From: Candidatus Melainabacteria bacterium GWA2_34_9 | Lineage (GTDB): Bacteria; Cyanobacteriota; Vampirovibrionia; Gastranaerophilales; UBA9971 | Direction of reading: 5' to 3' | Length of the DNA stretch: 16,706 nt | Assembly (NCBI GenBank): GCA_001784535.1 | Contig: MFRJ01000098.1 | Span: forward strand, 1-16,706 | Shown here: positions 1-8,131 of the stretch, one piece after another | How the letters are laid out: the number at the start of each line of letters is the position of its first letter | How positions within the stretch are numbered: position 1 is the stretch's first letter | The notes under the pieces: generated by a model | Database searches by the model: none | Told to the model about the DNA's origin: nothing | Seen by the model: the letters and a program-made list of their open reading frames with translations, nothing else | Made by a program: the position numbers and the translations under genes

Positions 1-2
1 CT

Positions 3-632
3 TCCAGCTCTCTGGGCGGAAGAATGCAGCTTATTGTAGCTAACAACTTGCTTCTTGCAAAAGGACGAAACCTTGACATAGTTTGTCAGGCAGAAGTTAT
101 TGAAAGTTTTTCAAGCATTCGCAGCGACATGACTAAACTTATTTATTCTTTTTACTGCGCTGAGCTTATAAATAATTTTGGTCTTGAAAATGATACGAAC
201 AGCAAAATTATTTATGATTTATCTTTCGAAGCATTAAAAAACATTTCAATTTTTTCTTCTCTCGAGGAAATTCTATGGACGATTATAAGATTTAAACTTA
301 GACTCATGGAAGCGGTAGGTTATGCAATAGAGCTTAATCAATGCGTAAAATGTAATGATACAGAACACAATTACGGCACTTATCACTTCTTTTGTCCTGA
401 ATCAGGCGGAGTTATATGCAACAAGTGCGATGAAAAAGCCAATAACACTTTATCAATAGACAAAAGACATCTTAATGTATTTAAAGATGCCCAAATATAT
501 GATTTTCCCGAAGACAACAGTAATTTTGACAAAACATTACTATATTCATGTTTTAATATACTCAAAGAATATGTTTCGACAAAGTCCGACAAGAAATTAA
601 AAACACCTGAAATGATTGAAACTTTATGTTAG
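3..632 (+). CDS. recO: DNA repair protein RecO, 3' part (5' end outside window)
   Basis: RecO loads RecA onto SSB-coated single strands together with RecR (RecFOR pathway, cytoplasm). The frame is open from base 3, so the true start lies upstream and only the C-terminal part is visible. The N-terminal OB fold is mostly missing: the first residues (SSSLGGRMQLI) fit the end of the OB fold and its linker. The helical part follows, with a KGRNLDIVCQAEVIESF-like stretch typical of RecO. A Cys4-type zinc module is then visible: CVKC near 360, and a further Cys followed by CNKC near 415-430. The gene ends TTATGTTAG, and the next gene starts inside it (ATG at 626), giving a 7-bp overlap. This suggests translational coupling with the transporter. 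An internal ATG at 24 is not the start, because conserved RecO sequence continues upstream of it. Identification is from family resemblance and the zinc motif. Confidence 0.88.
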   Translation, partial: SSSLGGRMQLIVANNLLLAKGRNLDIVCQAEVIESFSSIRSDMTKLIYSFYCAELINNFGLENDTNSKIIYDLSFEALKNISIFSSLEEILWTIIRFKLRLMEAVGYAIELNQCVKCNDTEHNYGTYHFFCPESGGVICNKCDEKANNTLSIDKRHLNVFKDAQIYDFPEDNSNFDKTLLYSCFNILKEYVSTKSDKKLKTPEMIETLC

Positions 633-2002
633 TAAACGAACAAGAAATAAATGAAACTATTGTGGAAGAATTTAGCGAAAACATTAATATAAAACCTGAT
701 GGCTATAGGGCAGTACTTAAGAATAAAAATTTTCTGGCTTTATGGATAGCGCAGATATTTTCTCAACTTGCCGACAGGGTTATTTTTGTAGTTTTTGTTG
801 CAGTAATTGCAAACAAATTCGTTTCTACATCTACTGCTCCTCAAAGCTTACTATACGTTGCTTTTACAATTCCTGCGGTGCTTTTAACTGCTGTAGCCGG
901 TGTTTTTATTGACAAATGGAACAAAAAACATATTCTTATTGTTACAAATATCAGCAGAGCGGCTTTAATAGCACTATTACCATTATTCAGCAAGACATTA
1001 TTTGGCATTTATGCTCTTGCTTTTCTGGTTTCAGCTGTAACACAATTTTTTGTGCCAGCGGAAGCAAGCACAATTCCTGCAACAGTTAAAAAGAATCAGC
1101 TTTTATCTGCCAATTCGCTTTTTACTGCAACAATGATGGGTTCAATTATTTTTGGATTTATACTTGGAGACCCTTTAATCAATATTTTTGGACTTAAAGA
1201 AGTTTATATAGCAATTTCATCACTGTTTCTACTTTCTACAATAGCGCTTTTATTTATGAAATATAAGCCCACAGAAGGCGAAAAAAACCAGCATAAAACA
1301 TTTAAAGAGTTTATGGATGAGCTCAAAGAAGGCTTTGCTTATATAAAAAGCAACCCCATTATTTTAAATGCCATGTTAAAACTTTCTGCATTGTTTTCCA
1401 TAATAGTAATGATGTGCATACTTGCAATAAGTATAAGTCAGCAGATACTCTATCCGAATCATCCTGCTCTTGGCGCTCAAAAGTTTGTTTACATAGTAGC
1501 TTTTAGCGGATTGGGAATGATTATCGGCTCGTTAATAGTTGGTAAATTCTTCAAAAAGCAAAGTAAACTCCTTACAACCTTTGCAGGTTTTACGGTTATC
1601 GGCTTCAGTATGATATTTTTAACAGCTCTAAAACTTATCCCTCAAGGATTATATCTATTTATTCCTGAATGGCATTTATCCGGAATTTATTTTGAATCGT
1701 TTAAATTTACTCTAAGAATGGTTTATTGCTATACTTTTGCAGCTTTGCTGGGATTTGGCTGTGCAATGTCAGCCATTCCGGTTCAAACAATTCTTCATAC
1801 GAATGTGCCGGAATCAATGAGAGGAAAAGTGTTTGGTGTTCAATTCACAATGCTTAGCACTTCTTCAACTTTGCCTATTATAATAGCTGCTTATGCAGCA
1901 GATTTGATAGGTGTTATTAACATATTGTTTTTAGTTGGAATACCAGTTGCACTATTTGGTGTTTGGGGTATTTTAAAAAATAGAAGAGCTTTCAAACAAT
2001 AA
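626..2002 (+). CDS. Major facilitator superfamily transporter (substrate unknown)
   Basis: A 458-aa integral membrane protein of the MFS type, resembling the EntS/MFS_3-like drug and siderophore exporter group. A soluble N-terminal tail of about 35 residues precedes roughly 12 hydrophobic segments. An MFS motif-A-like loop, GVFIDKWNKKHIL (residues about 92-104), lies between TM2 and TM3. A central hydrophilic loop (KYKPTEGEKNQHKTFKEF) separates the two six-helix halves. A second-half conserved patch, NVPESMRGKVFGVQ, matches the loop seen in this exporter group. The length is normal for the family. The gene overlaps recO by 7 bp and no strong Shine-Dalgarno precedes the ATG, so it is probably translated by coupling. 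Two glycosyltransferases follow within the same run of genes, which makes export of an envelope component conceivable, but the sequence gives no substrate. Confidence 0.85.
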   Translation: MLVNEQEINETIVEEFSENINIKPDGYRAVLKNKNFLALWIAQIFSQLADRVIFVVFVAVIANKFVSTSTAPQSLLYVAFTIPAVLLTAVAGVFIDKWNKKHILIVTNISRAALIALLPLFSKTLFGIYALAFLVSAVTQFFVPAEASTIPATVKKNQLLSANSLFTATMMGSIIFGFILGDPLINIFGLKEVYIAISSLFLLSTIALLFMKYKPTEGEKNQHKTFKEFMDELKEGFAYIKSNPIILNAMLKLSALFSIIVMMCILAISISQQILYPNHPALGAQKFVYIVAFSGLGMIIGSLIVGKFFKKQSKLLTTFAGFTVIGFSMIFLTALKLIPQGLYLFIPEWHLSGIYFESFKFTLRMVYCYTFAALLGFGCAMSAIPVQTILHTNVPESMRGKVFGVQFTMLSTSSTLPIIIAAYAADLIGVINILFLVGIPVALFGVWGILKNRRAFKQ

Positions 2003-2033
2003 TAAAATTAAGCTCAAGGAGTAATATTCAAAA

Positions 2034-3221
2034 GTGTCGTTTTTCAATGCATATAAGTTTTTAAAGAAAAAAAAATTAAACCCGACTCATAAAGTTTATC
2101 TTTCAATAAGCAGCGAAGGCTACGGACATTCAAGCAGAGCTCTGGCTATCGCAACACAGTTTCCAAAAAATGAAATATTAGTCGGAACTTATGGTTATGC
2201 GTTGGAAAGATTTAAATATGCAGGTTATCCTTGTGTTGAGCTTCCTCAAGAATTAAAACTTATCGGAGAGCAAGGGGAATTTAACGTACAAAAAACCATA
2301 ATCAAAAATCACTCTTGGGCTTATACTTTTAACAGCATTGTAAAAAAAGAAATAAACATAATAAGAGAGAGCAGGGCATCCTGTGTTGTCGCAGACGGAA
2401 GACTAGCGCCTGTAATGGCGGCAGAAAAACTTGGACTTCCCTGTGTTGTTATAACAAACCAGAGCGCATTTTACCCATTTTTCGAGCAGGACACCGCTCT
2501 TGTAAGAGTATTCGGGAGATCATTTGACTGGGTTATGAAAACATGGCTTAGTTCTGCAGAAGAAATTATGATTCCTGATTTTCCTCCGCCTTGTACGATT
2601 TGTCTCCCAAATTTAAGCCATAATTACAAGGTTATGAAGCGAACAAGATTTGTCGGACCATTGGTTGCATTTGAAGATAATGAAATTATTCCTATAGATA
2701 AACCAGGCGATAAGTATGTTGTTGCAACACTTGGCGGTCACGAATACAGAAAACCCCTTTTTGACCAAATTATTGAAACAGCTAAAATTATGCCTGATGT
2801 GCATTTTGATGTATTTACAAGCTTTGAAGCTCTAGATGCTCCAATAAATGTAAACATAAAAGAAATGGTTCCCAATATTGCACCTTATCTAAAAGCCGCA
2901 GATGCTGTTATAACTCAAGCAGGTCACAGTACTGCCATGGAGCTCTTAACTCTTGGTAAACCTTCTGTAATAATTCCTGACGCAAAACAAATTGAGCAAG
3001 AGAACAATGCATCAAGAATGAAAGAAATGGAAGTAGCTTTAACAATTAGCTACGATGAACTTTTACCTGCAAAACTTGCTGATTCACTTAGAAAAGTAAT
3101 ATCCGAACCCAAATATAAACATAATGCTGAAAAATTCAAAGAAATGGCAAAAAAAATTCAGGGAAGCAAAAAGGCTGCAGAGGTTTTGAGAGAATACTCT
3201 TCAAGATTGCAATATTATTAG
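2034..3221 (+). CDS. GT1/GT28-like glycosyltransferase (MurG-like fold)
   Basis: A 395-aa cytosolic or membrane-associated glycosyltransferase of the GT-B fold. It resembles the MurG/UGT group and uncharacterised MJ1255-type transferases. The start is GTG at 2034 with AAGGAG at 2016-2021. The N-terminal domain carries the loop SEGYGHSSRA (residues about 27-36), the GT28-type glycine-rich motif. The C-terminal nucleotide-sugar domain has TLGGHEY near residue 235 and QAGHSTAMELLTLGKPSVII (from residue 295), the usual donor-binding helix region with its His-Ser/Thr. There is no signal peptide; the basic N terminus (KKKK) could sit on the membrane. It lies 31 bp after the transporter and just before a GT2 enzyme, so the pair may build a glycolipid or envelope polymer. 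That role and the sugar used are inference. Confidence 0.8.
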   Translation: MSFFNAYKFLKKKKLNPTHKVYLSISSEGYGHSSRALAIATQFPKNEILVGTYGYALERFKYAGYPCVELPQELKLIGEQGEFNVQKTIIKNHSWAYTFNSIVKKEINIIRESRASCVVADGRLAPVMAAEKLGLPCVVITNQSAFYPFFEQDTALVRVFGRSFDWVMKTWLSSAEEIMIPDFPPPCTICLPNLSHNYKVMKRTRFVGPLVAFEDNEIIPIDKPGDKYVVATLGGHEYRKPLFDQIIETAKIMPDVHFDVFTSFEALDAPINVNIKEMVPNIAPYLKAADAVITQAGHSTAMELLTLGKPSVIIPDAKQIEQENNASRMKEMEVALTISYDELLPAKLADSLRKVISEPKYKHNAEKFKEMAKKIQGSKKAAEVLREYSSRLQYY

Positions 3222-3234
3222 TAAATGCTACAAT
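3207..3234 (+). promoter_or_regulatory. Probable internal promoter for the GT2 gene
   Basis: A -35-like TTGCAA (3207-3212), a 16-bp spacer and a -10-like TACAAT (3229-3234). The last three spacer bases are TGC, giving an extended -10 (TGN). The -35 lies inside the last codons of the preceding gene. Transcription would begin near 3241, about 30 nt before the start codon at 3271. This is sequence matching only. Confidence 0.45.
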
Positions 3235-3270
3235 TAACTTGAATGTATATAAATATTTGAGGTGAAAAAT

Positions 3271-4629
3271 TTGAAGGACAGATTTGTATTGGGAATATTA
3301 ATTATTCTGTCCTGGGCTGTATTAATAATCTTGCAAAAATATGTCCCGATACCTTCACCTATTTATATATTACTTGGAGTTATGGTTTTATATGCTCTTT
3401 TAATTCAAGCAGCACAGTATCACCAAAAAAGAAAAAAGCGTAAACTTATTAAAAAAGGACTTTTTGAAAAGATAGAAGCAGAGAAAAGAGAATATAAGCC
3501 TTTTGTAAGTATTTTAATTCCTGCTCACAATGAAGAATTTGTTATAAAAGACACTATCAATAATGTTCTTGCTATAGAATATGAACATTTTGAGGTCATT
3601 ATTATAGATGACAGAAGTACTGATAATACCGCTAAAGTCCTTGAACAATTATCTGCCGAATATGAAAATTTAAGTTGTCATATCAGGGATAAAGCTGCTT
3701 TCCCTGGAAAATCAGCAGTACTAAATGAAATTTTACCTTTAACAAAAGGCGATGTTATTTGTGTGTTAGATGCGGATGCAAGAGTTAAAACGAATTTTCT
3801 AAAAAAAATCATTCCATATCTTGCTGATCCTGATGTAGGCGCAGCCCAGGCCAGAAAAATTATTAGCAACAAAGATTTTAATCTCTTAACAAGGTGTCAA
3901 GATAATGAATACGCACTTGATACTCATTTTCAACTCGGACGTGACTGCATTAAAGGTGCTGTTGAACTAAGAGGCAATGGGCAACTCGTTAAAAAAGAAG
4001 CGCTTATTGCAATTAACGGCTGGAATAATTTCACATTAACCGATGATCTTGATCTTTCCACGCGACTTCACTTGAAAGGCTGGGATATAAGACTGTGTCC
4101 TGATGTAAATGTTTACGAAGAAGGTGTAATAAGTTTTTTGCCTCTTTTGAGACAACGCAGAAGATGGGTAGAAGGAAGCATAAGACGCTATCTTGATTAT
4201 TTTCTTGATGTATTATGCTCAAAAGAAATTTCATTCAGGGTAAGTATTGATATGTGGGCATATATAGCCGAGTTTATCCTTCCGATATGGCTTGTTTCAG
4301 AGTATTGCATTCAAGGATTTAAATTTATAAAAGGTGTAGAAAACAATATTCTTGTCACTTTGTCAATTATTCCGGCAATTGCTTTATTCTTTGTTTCAGG
4401 ACTGGGTTACAGTTTAAGAAAATATAAAAGGCTTTCTCTTTTAATTGCTATAAAACAAGCTATTGAAACCATGTTTTATATGTTTATAGTTTGGGTTCCC
4501 GTTGTTTCTTTTATTGTATTCAAAATAATTTTCTCCAAAAGAACAATGGACTGGGGCAAAACAGCTCACGGGGTAAATGTTAATCCATTGAACGAACCCG
4601 AAAAAAAGCTGGATAATGCTACTGAATAA
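3271..4629 (+). CDS. Processive-type family 2 glycosyltransferase, membrane-bound
   Basis: A GT-A enzyme of the cellulose synthase/hyaluronan synthase/NodC-like group that uses a nucleotide-sugar donor at the inner membrane. I prefer the TTG at 3271 (452 aa) because GAGGTG (3259-3264) sits 6 nt upstream. The longer GTG start at 3262 overlaps that Shine-Dalgarno and would add three residues. Two N-terminal TM segments (residues about 5-22 and 30-48) are followed by a basic stretch. The catalytic domain then shows IPAHNEE (about 83-89), DDRSTDN (113-119), the metal motif DAD (167-169), TDDLD (257-261, catalytic Asp) and QRRRW (295-299, the Q-x-x-R-W of processive enzymes). About four C-terminal TM segments follow. 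Its tail ends with KRTMDWGKTAHG, a pattern common in this class. It lies between a GT1-like enzyme and the his genes. The acceptor and product cannot be read from the sequence. Confidence 0.85.
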   Translation: MKDRFVLGILIILSWAVLIILQKYVPIPSPIYILLGVMVLYALLIQAAQYHQKRKKRKLIKKGLFEKIEAEKREYKPFVSILIPAHNEEFVIKDTINNVLAIEYEHFEVIIIDDRSTDNTAKVLEQLSAEYENLSCHIRDKAAFPGKSAVLNEILPLTKGDVICVLDADARVKTNFLKKIIPYLADPDVGAAQARKIISNKDFNLLTRCQDNEYALDTHFQLGRDCIKGAVELRGNGQLVKKEALIAINGWNNFTLTDDLDLSTRLHLKGWDIRLCPDVNVYEEGVISFLPLLRQRRRWVEGSIRRYLDYFLDVLCSKEISFRVSIDMWAYIAEFILPIWLVSEYCIQGFKFIKGVENNILVTLSIIPAIALFFVSGLGYSLRKYKRLSLLIAIKQAIETMFYMFIVWVPVVSFIVFKIIFSKRTMDWGKTAHGVNVNPLNEPEKKLDNATE

Positions 4630-4643
4630 AAAGGTGCCCGCTG

Positions 4644-6386
4644 ATGACTTCCCCAAGAAAGAGTATTTTAAACATTGAAGGCTATGATATTCCTTTATTT
4701 CTAGACGAATACAAGTTAAAGCTTGATTTAAACGAAAATACAATGGGACCATCGCCAAAAGTCATAAATGCACTCCAAAATATAACTGCGGAAGATATAA
4801 AATACTACCCTGCTTATGGAGATGTCGTAAACAAACTTGCAAGTTTTAATAATATTGATCCTGATATGATTTTGCAGGCAAACGGGGCTGATGAGGCTAT
4901 AAATTATATTTTTGACACATTTGTCGAGCAGGATGATAAGGTTTTAGCTGTAACTCCCAGCTTTGTAATGCCTAAAATATATGCTAATATTCTTGGATGC
5001 ACTTATCAGGAAATCAATTATACAGAGAAATTTGAATTTCCTATTGAAGAAATACTTAAAAATATTGACGAAAAAACCAAACTAATCATAGTTACATCAC
5101 CAAACAATCCAACAGGTGAAGCTATTTCCAGTGAAAACATGCTTAAAGTCCTTGAAGTCGCAAAAGAAAAGTATATTTTAATTGATGAAACATATGTTAG
5201 CTATGGAGAAAAATCTTTTATTGATTTAGTTAAAAAACATCCCAATATCTTTATAACACGTTCTATGTCTAAAGATTTCGGGCTTGCGGGGCTAAGATTC
5301 GGCTATATAATCTCAAACAAAGAAAACATTATACATATAAAGAAAGCTATAAAACCTTACAGTGTAAATATCGCTGCTGTAAAAGCCGCTTTAGCCGCAC
5401 TTGATGATATAGAATACTTAAATTATGTAGTTTCTCAAGTCAGGGAATCAAAACAACTCCTTACTGAAGGGTTAAAAGAACTTGCTGTGAAAGTTTATCC
5501 AAGCAATGCAAATTTTTTGCTCGTTGATTTTGGGGAAAAGGCTGATTTTGTCTACAAAAAACTTTTAAATGCAGGCATAAAAGTCAAAAATTGCGGAAAA
5601 ACAAAGCATCTTGAAAATTGTCTCAGAATAACATTACCGGCGGTCGAAGATACTAAATATATTCTTGAGTCACTTAAACCAAGGGATTTGATAATTTTTG
5701 ATGTTGATGGTGTTCTTGTAGATATAAGAAATTCATATCGTATGGCTATAAAGGAAACTTACAGACACTTTTCGGGTAAAGATATTTCACCTAAAGAAAT
5801 TCAGCAGGCTAAAAATATTGGCGGTTTAAACAATGATTGGGATTTAACCGAATATTTGCTGAAAAATTCAGGAATTATGATTCCTAAAAACCAAATTATA
5901 GATAAGTTTCAGGAATTGTATTTTGGAAACAACGGAGATGGTTTTATTTTAAACGAAAAACTTTTGATTTCCCCTGAAATTATAAAAAATCTGGCAAAAG
6001 ATTATGATTTGGCGATATTTACAGGCAGACCAAAGCAGGAAGCAGAATTTGTGCTTAAAAGATGGAAACTGGAAGATTATTTCTATTCCGTGATTGCAAT
6101 GGAAGACCTTTCTGAAGGTCAACACAAGCCAGAGCCTGACGGATTACTTAAAATTCTAAATATAGCTTCTCCGAAAAACGCTTATTATCTTGGAGATACC
6201 CATGATGACATGATTTCTGCAAAAAAAGCAGGTGTGAAAGCTATAGGAGTGCTTCCTCCTCAGGATAAAAGCCCTGAACTCAAAGAAAAACTTATTGAAT
6301 ACGGCGCTGAAGAAGTACTTCTAAATACAGAAGATTTGATAAAACTATTAAACGGAGAAAATAATTATGCGAACAGCAACAGTTGA
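4644..6386 (+). CDS. hisC: HisC histidinol-phosphate aminotransferase fused to a HAD phosphatase
   Basis: A 580-aa two-domain protein. Residues 1 to about 345 are a class I/II PLP aminotransferase of HisC type. They show LDLNENTMGPSP near the N terminus, SPNNPTG (152-158), DETY (181-184), the PLP lysine in RSMSKDFGLAGLRFGY (K210) and the substrate-binding arginine in CLRITLP. Residues about 347-580 are a HAD subfamily I hydrolase. It has motif I DVDGV (D353, D355), a cap region, motif II FTGR (T460), motif III Lys in HKPEPDG (K495) and motif IV GDTHDD (D518, D521/D522). All catalytic residues are present in both halves. HisC makes histidinol phosphate from imidazole-acetol phosphate. The HAD half would plausibly remove that phosphate, the HisN step, because no other histidinol-phosphatase is visible; this is inference. 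AAGGTG at 4631-4636 precedes the ATG by 7 nt. The gene lies 14 bp after the GT2 gene, and its end overlaps hisB by 20 bp. Confidence 0.9.
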   Translation: MTSPRKSILNIEGYDIPLFLDEYKLKLDLNENTMGPSPKVINALQNITAEDIKYYPAYGDVVNKLASFNNIDPDMILQANGADEAINYIFDTFVEQDDKVLAVTPSFVMPKIYANILGCTYQEINYTEKFEFPIEEILKNIDEKTKLIIVTSPNNPTGEAISSENMLKVLEVAKEKYILIDETYVSYGEKSFIDLVKKHPNIFITRSMSKDFGLAGLRFGYIISNKENIIHIKKAIKPYSVNIAAVKAALAALDDIEYLNYVVSQVRESKQLLTEGLKELAVKVYPSNANFLLVDFGEKADFVYKKLLNAGIKVKNCGKTKHLENCLRITLPAVEDTKYILESLKPRDLIIFDVDGVLVDIRNSYRMAIKETYRHFSGKDISPKEIQQAKNIGGLNNDWDLTEYLLKNSGIMIPKNQIIDKFQELYFGNNGDGFILNEKLLISPEIIKNLAKDYDLAIFTGRPKQEAEFVLKRWKLEDYFYSVIAMEDLSEGQHKPEPDGLLKILNIASPKNAYYLGDTHDDMISAKKAGVKAIGVLPPQDKSPELKEKLIEYGAEEVLLNTEDLIKLLNGENNYANSNS

Positions 6387-6951
6387 GAGAAAAACTCTTG
6401 AAACAGAAATAAAAATAAACCTCAATATTGACGGTACAGGCGTTAAAAATATCAATACCGGCATAAAATTCTTTGATCATATGCTCGAACAGCTTGCTTC
6501 TCACGGGTATTTTGATCTTGATATAACAGCAAATTCGTTGGATAAAGACCCTCATCATGTAGTTGAAGACGTTGCTCTTTCTCTGGGAGAAGCTTTCAAA
6601 AAAGCTCTCGGCGATAAAAAAGGTATTAATCGCTATGGATTTATGCTTATCCCCATGGATGAAGCATTAACGCAGGTTTCCATTGACTTGAGCGGAAGAC
6701 CTTTCTGCGGTTTTACTGCAAATATACAAGAAGAAATAACGAGTGATCTTGAAACAGCTCTTGTTAAACATTTCTTTGTAAGTTTTTCCACTACAGGAAT
6801 GCTAACTCTGCATATAAGGCTGCTTGACGGAGAAGATCCTCATCACAAGATTGAATCTATATTTAAGTGTTTTGCAAGGGCATTAAAACAGGCTTGCAGT
6901 ATAAACAAAGAACACGCTGAATCATTACCTTCAACAAAAGGGGTAATATAA
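6367..6951 (+). CDS. hisB: Imidazoleglycerol-phosphate dehydratase HisB (monofunctional)
   Basis: A 194-aa cytosolic enzyme converting imidazole glycerol phosphate to imidazole-acetol phosphate (histidine pathway). It is the IGPD domain alone, without the N-terminal phosphatase of E. coli HisB. The start RTATVERKTLETEI is canonical. Metal-binding repeats are intact: FFDHMLEQLASHG (H38, H46), DPHHVVEDVAL (H63, H64, E67) and the second copy GEDPHHKIESIFKCFARAL near the C terminus. The ATG at 6367 lies inside the end of hisC-HAD (20-bp overlap) with GGAG at 6354-6357, so the two are probably co-translated. The length is normal. The separate dehydratase fits the idea that the phosphatase step is carried by the upstream fusion. 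Confidence 0.97.
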   Translation: MRTATVERKTLETEIKINLNIDGTGVKNINTGIKFFDHMLEQLASHGYFDLDITANSLDKDPHHVVEDVALSLGEAFKKALGDKKGINRYGFMLIPMDEALTQVSIDLSGRPFCGFTANIQEEITSDLETALVKHFFVSFSTTGMLTLHIRLLDGEDPHHKIESIFKCFARALKQACSINKEHAESLPSTKGVI

Positions 6952-6954
6952 AAC

Positions 6955-7548
6955 ATGAGCGGTTTAATAGTCTTAGATTACGGTGGTGGAAACCTTAAAA
7001 GCGTAACCAATATCCTTGATAAACTAGGATATACATATAATTTAACTGCAAAAAAAGAAGATATTCTTGAAGCAGATAAAATTATTCTCCCGGGACAAGG
7101 ACATTTCGGGCAATTTATGAAATCATTAAATTCAAAAGGTCTTACAGAAGCTTTGACACATAAAATAAACTCGGGCACACCTTTTCTGGGAATTTGTCTT
7201 GGGATACAGGTACTTTTTGAAGAAAGCGAAGAAGCTCCCGGGATAAAAGGATTATGTATATTTCCCGGCAAAGTAGTTAAATTTACTGAAGGAAAAGTTC
7301 CTCAAATAGGCTGGAATGAACTGAAAATTACAACAAATAATACTGTTTTAACAAACGATTATGTTTATTTTGTAAATTCTTATCACGTTGTTCCAGAAAA
7401 TAAAGAAATAATTTCTGCATATTCAGATTATTATATGGGTTTTGTAGCATCAATAGAGTATAAAAACATCTTTGCGTTTCAGTTTCACCCTGAAAAAAGC
7501 GGAGAAGTGGGATTTGAATTCTTTAGACGATGGATAGAAAAAAATTAA
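6955..7548 (+). CDS. hisH: Imidazole glycerol phosphate synthase, glutamine amidotransferase subunit HisH
   Basis: A 197-aa class I glutaminase that supplies ammonia to HisF for making IGP and AICAR. The N terminus IVLDYGGGNLKSV is the usual first strand and turn. PGQGHFGQFM forms the oxyanion region, the nucleophile is C81 in GICLGIQ, and the His-Glu pair is H178 and E180 in FQFHPEKSG. The length is typical. It begins 3 bp after hisB, so it is in the same operon. Its partner hisF is not adjacent but follows after a gap of 583 bp with its own promoter. The last 4 bases overlap the end of a possible minus-strand small ORF. Confidence 0.97.
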   Translation: MSGLIVLDYGGGNLKSVTNILDKLGYTYNLTAKKEDILEADKIILPGQGHFGQFMKSLNSKGLTEALTHKINSGTPFLGICLGIQVLFEESEEAPGIKGLCIFPGKVVKFTEGKVPQIGWNELKITTNNTVLTNDYVYFVNSYHVVPENKEIISAYSDYYMGFVASIEYKNIFAFQFHPEKSGEVGFEFFRRWIEKN

Positions 7549-7718
7549 AGAAAAAATTTATTCTGGGAACAAGTGCGTTCTAATTTATAAATTAAGTATT
7601 TAAACTTCATCATAGCTTTTATATTATTGCTTTTAGCTGATATTTTATTAATAGCACAATTGTATTTAACATTTTTCAACTGCTCATTTTCATCATTTAT
7701 ATGCGGTTTTTTATTCAT
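7545..7718 (-). CDS. Possible 57-aa hypothetical protein, antisense between hisH and hisF
   Basis: An open frame of 57 codons on the minus strand, starting with ATG (complement of 7716-7718) and ending with TAA (complement of 7545-7547). An AAGG Shine-Dalgarno (complement of 7727-7730) lies 8 nt before the start. A TATAAT-like -10 (complement of 7777-7782) lies about 65 nt upstream, but no good -35 is seen. The product would be strongly basic and rich in Lys and Asn (about 11 K and 9 N), with two Cys (21 and 50), no evident TM segment or signal peptide, and no family I recognise. It is convergent with hisH, overlapping it by 4 bp. In DNA this AT-rich a frame of this length can occur by chance, so its reality is uncertain. 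Confidence 0.35.
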   Translation of the reverse strand: MNKKPHINDENEQLKNVKYNCAINKISAKSNNIKAMMKFKYLIYKLERTCSQNKFFL

Positions 7719-8131
7719 AATTTATACCTTATTAAATTTTGATTCGGAAATTTGTTAAATAAATATTAAATACTACATTATATAATTTTTATATTTTCAC
7801 ACGAAGTTTTTTGATTTAATATATACTTTATGAAATTTCTTAATAAAATTTTACAAGTCTAAAAGTACTTTCCTATATGCGTTTTGCATTGGATATTACC
7901 AACATGGATATATTTTTACTACAAAATAAACTAAAAAATATTACTGATTAATTAATTTATAGGCATGTTGTCGTTTTTATTATTAAGTAATCTCTATTAA
8001 AACTATAATGATTTTTAAAAAGAAAACATATTTTCTTAATATTTGTATTAAATGAAGTGGTTTGGGATTCTTGGCTTTGGGTTATAATAAAATAAGTTTA
8101 AAACTTTGTTAATTTGTTTGGGTAAAAAAAT
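7719..8131. other. AT-rich intergenic region upstream of hisF
   Basis: About 410 bases without a convincing gene, visibly more AT-rich than the flanking coding sequence. It contains overlapping TATAAT-like hexamers on both strands near 7777-7786. It also holds a perfect 7-bp inverted repeat AAGAAAA / TTTTCTT (8020-8026 and 8031-8037, 4-nt loop) about 45 bp before the hisF -10, and the hisF promoter itself. Two short plus-strand frames (10 and 24 codons, near 7830 and 7877) lack ribosome binding sites. No tRNA, riboswitch, T-box or histidine-rich leader peptide was seen. Confidence 0.5.
8062..8088 (+). promoter_or_regulatory. Probable promoter of hisF-hisAIE-hisD
   Basis: A perfect -10 TATAAT at 8083-8088, preceded at a short 15-bp spacing by TTGGGA (8062-8067, 4 of 6 matches to the -35). 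Transcription would start near 8095, leaving a leader of about 37 nt before hisF. The -10 is convincing and the -35 is weak. This would make the second histidine block independent of the first. Confidence 0.45.

Noticed and set aside
7830..7951. Short plus-strand frames of 10 and 24 codons in the hisH-hisF gap (leader peptide idea)
   Set aside because: No ribosome binding site, no run of histidine codons and no attenuator hairpins; expected by chance in AT-rich DNA.
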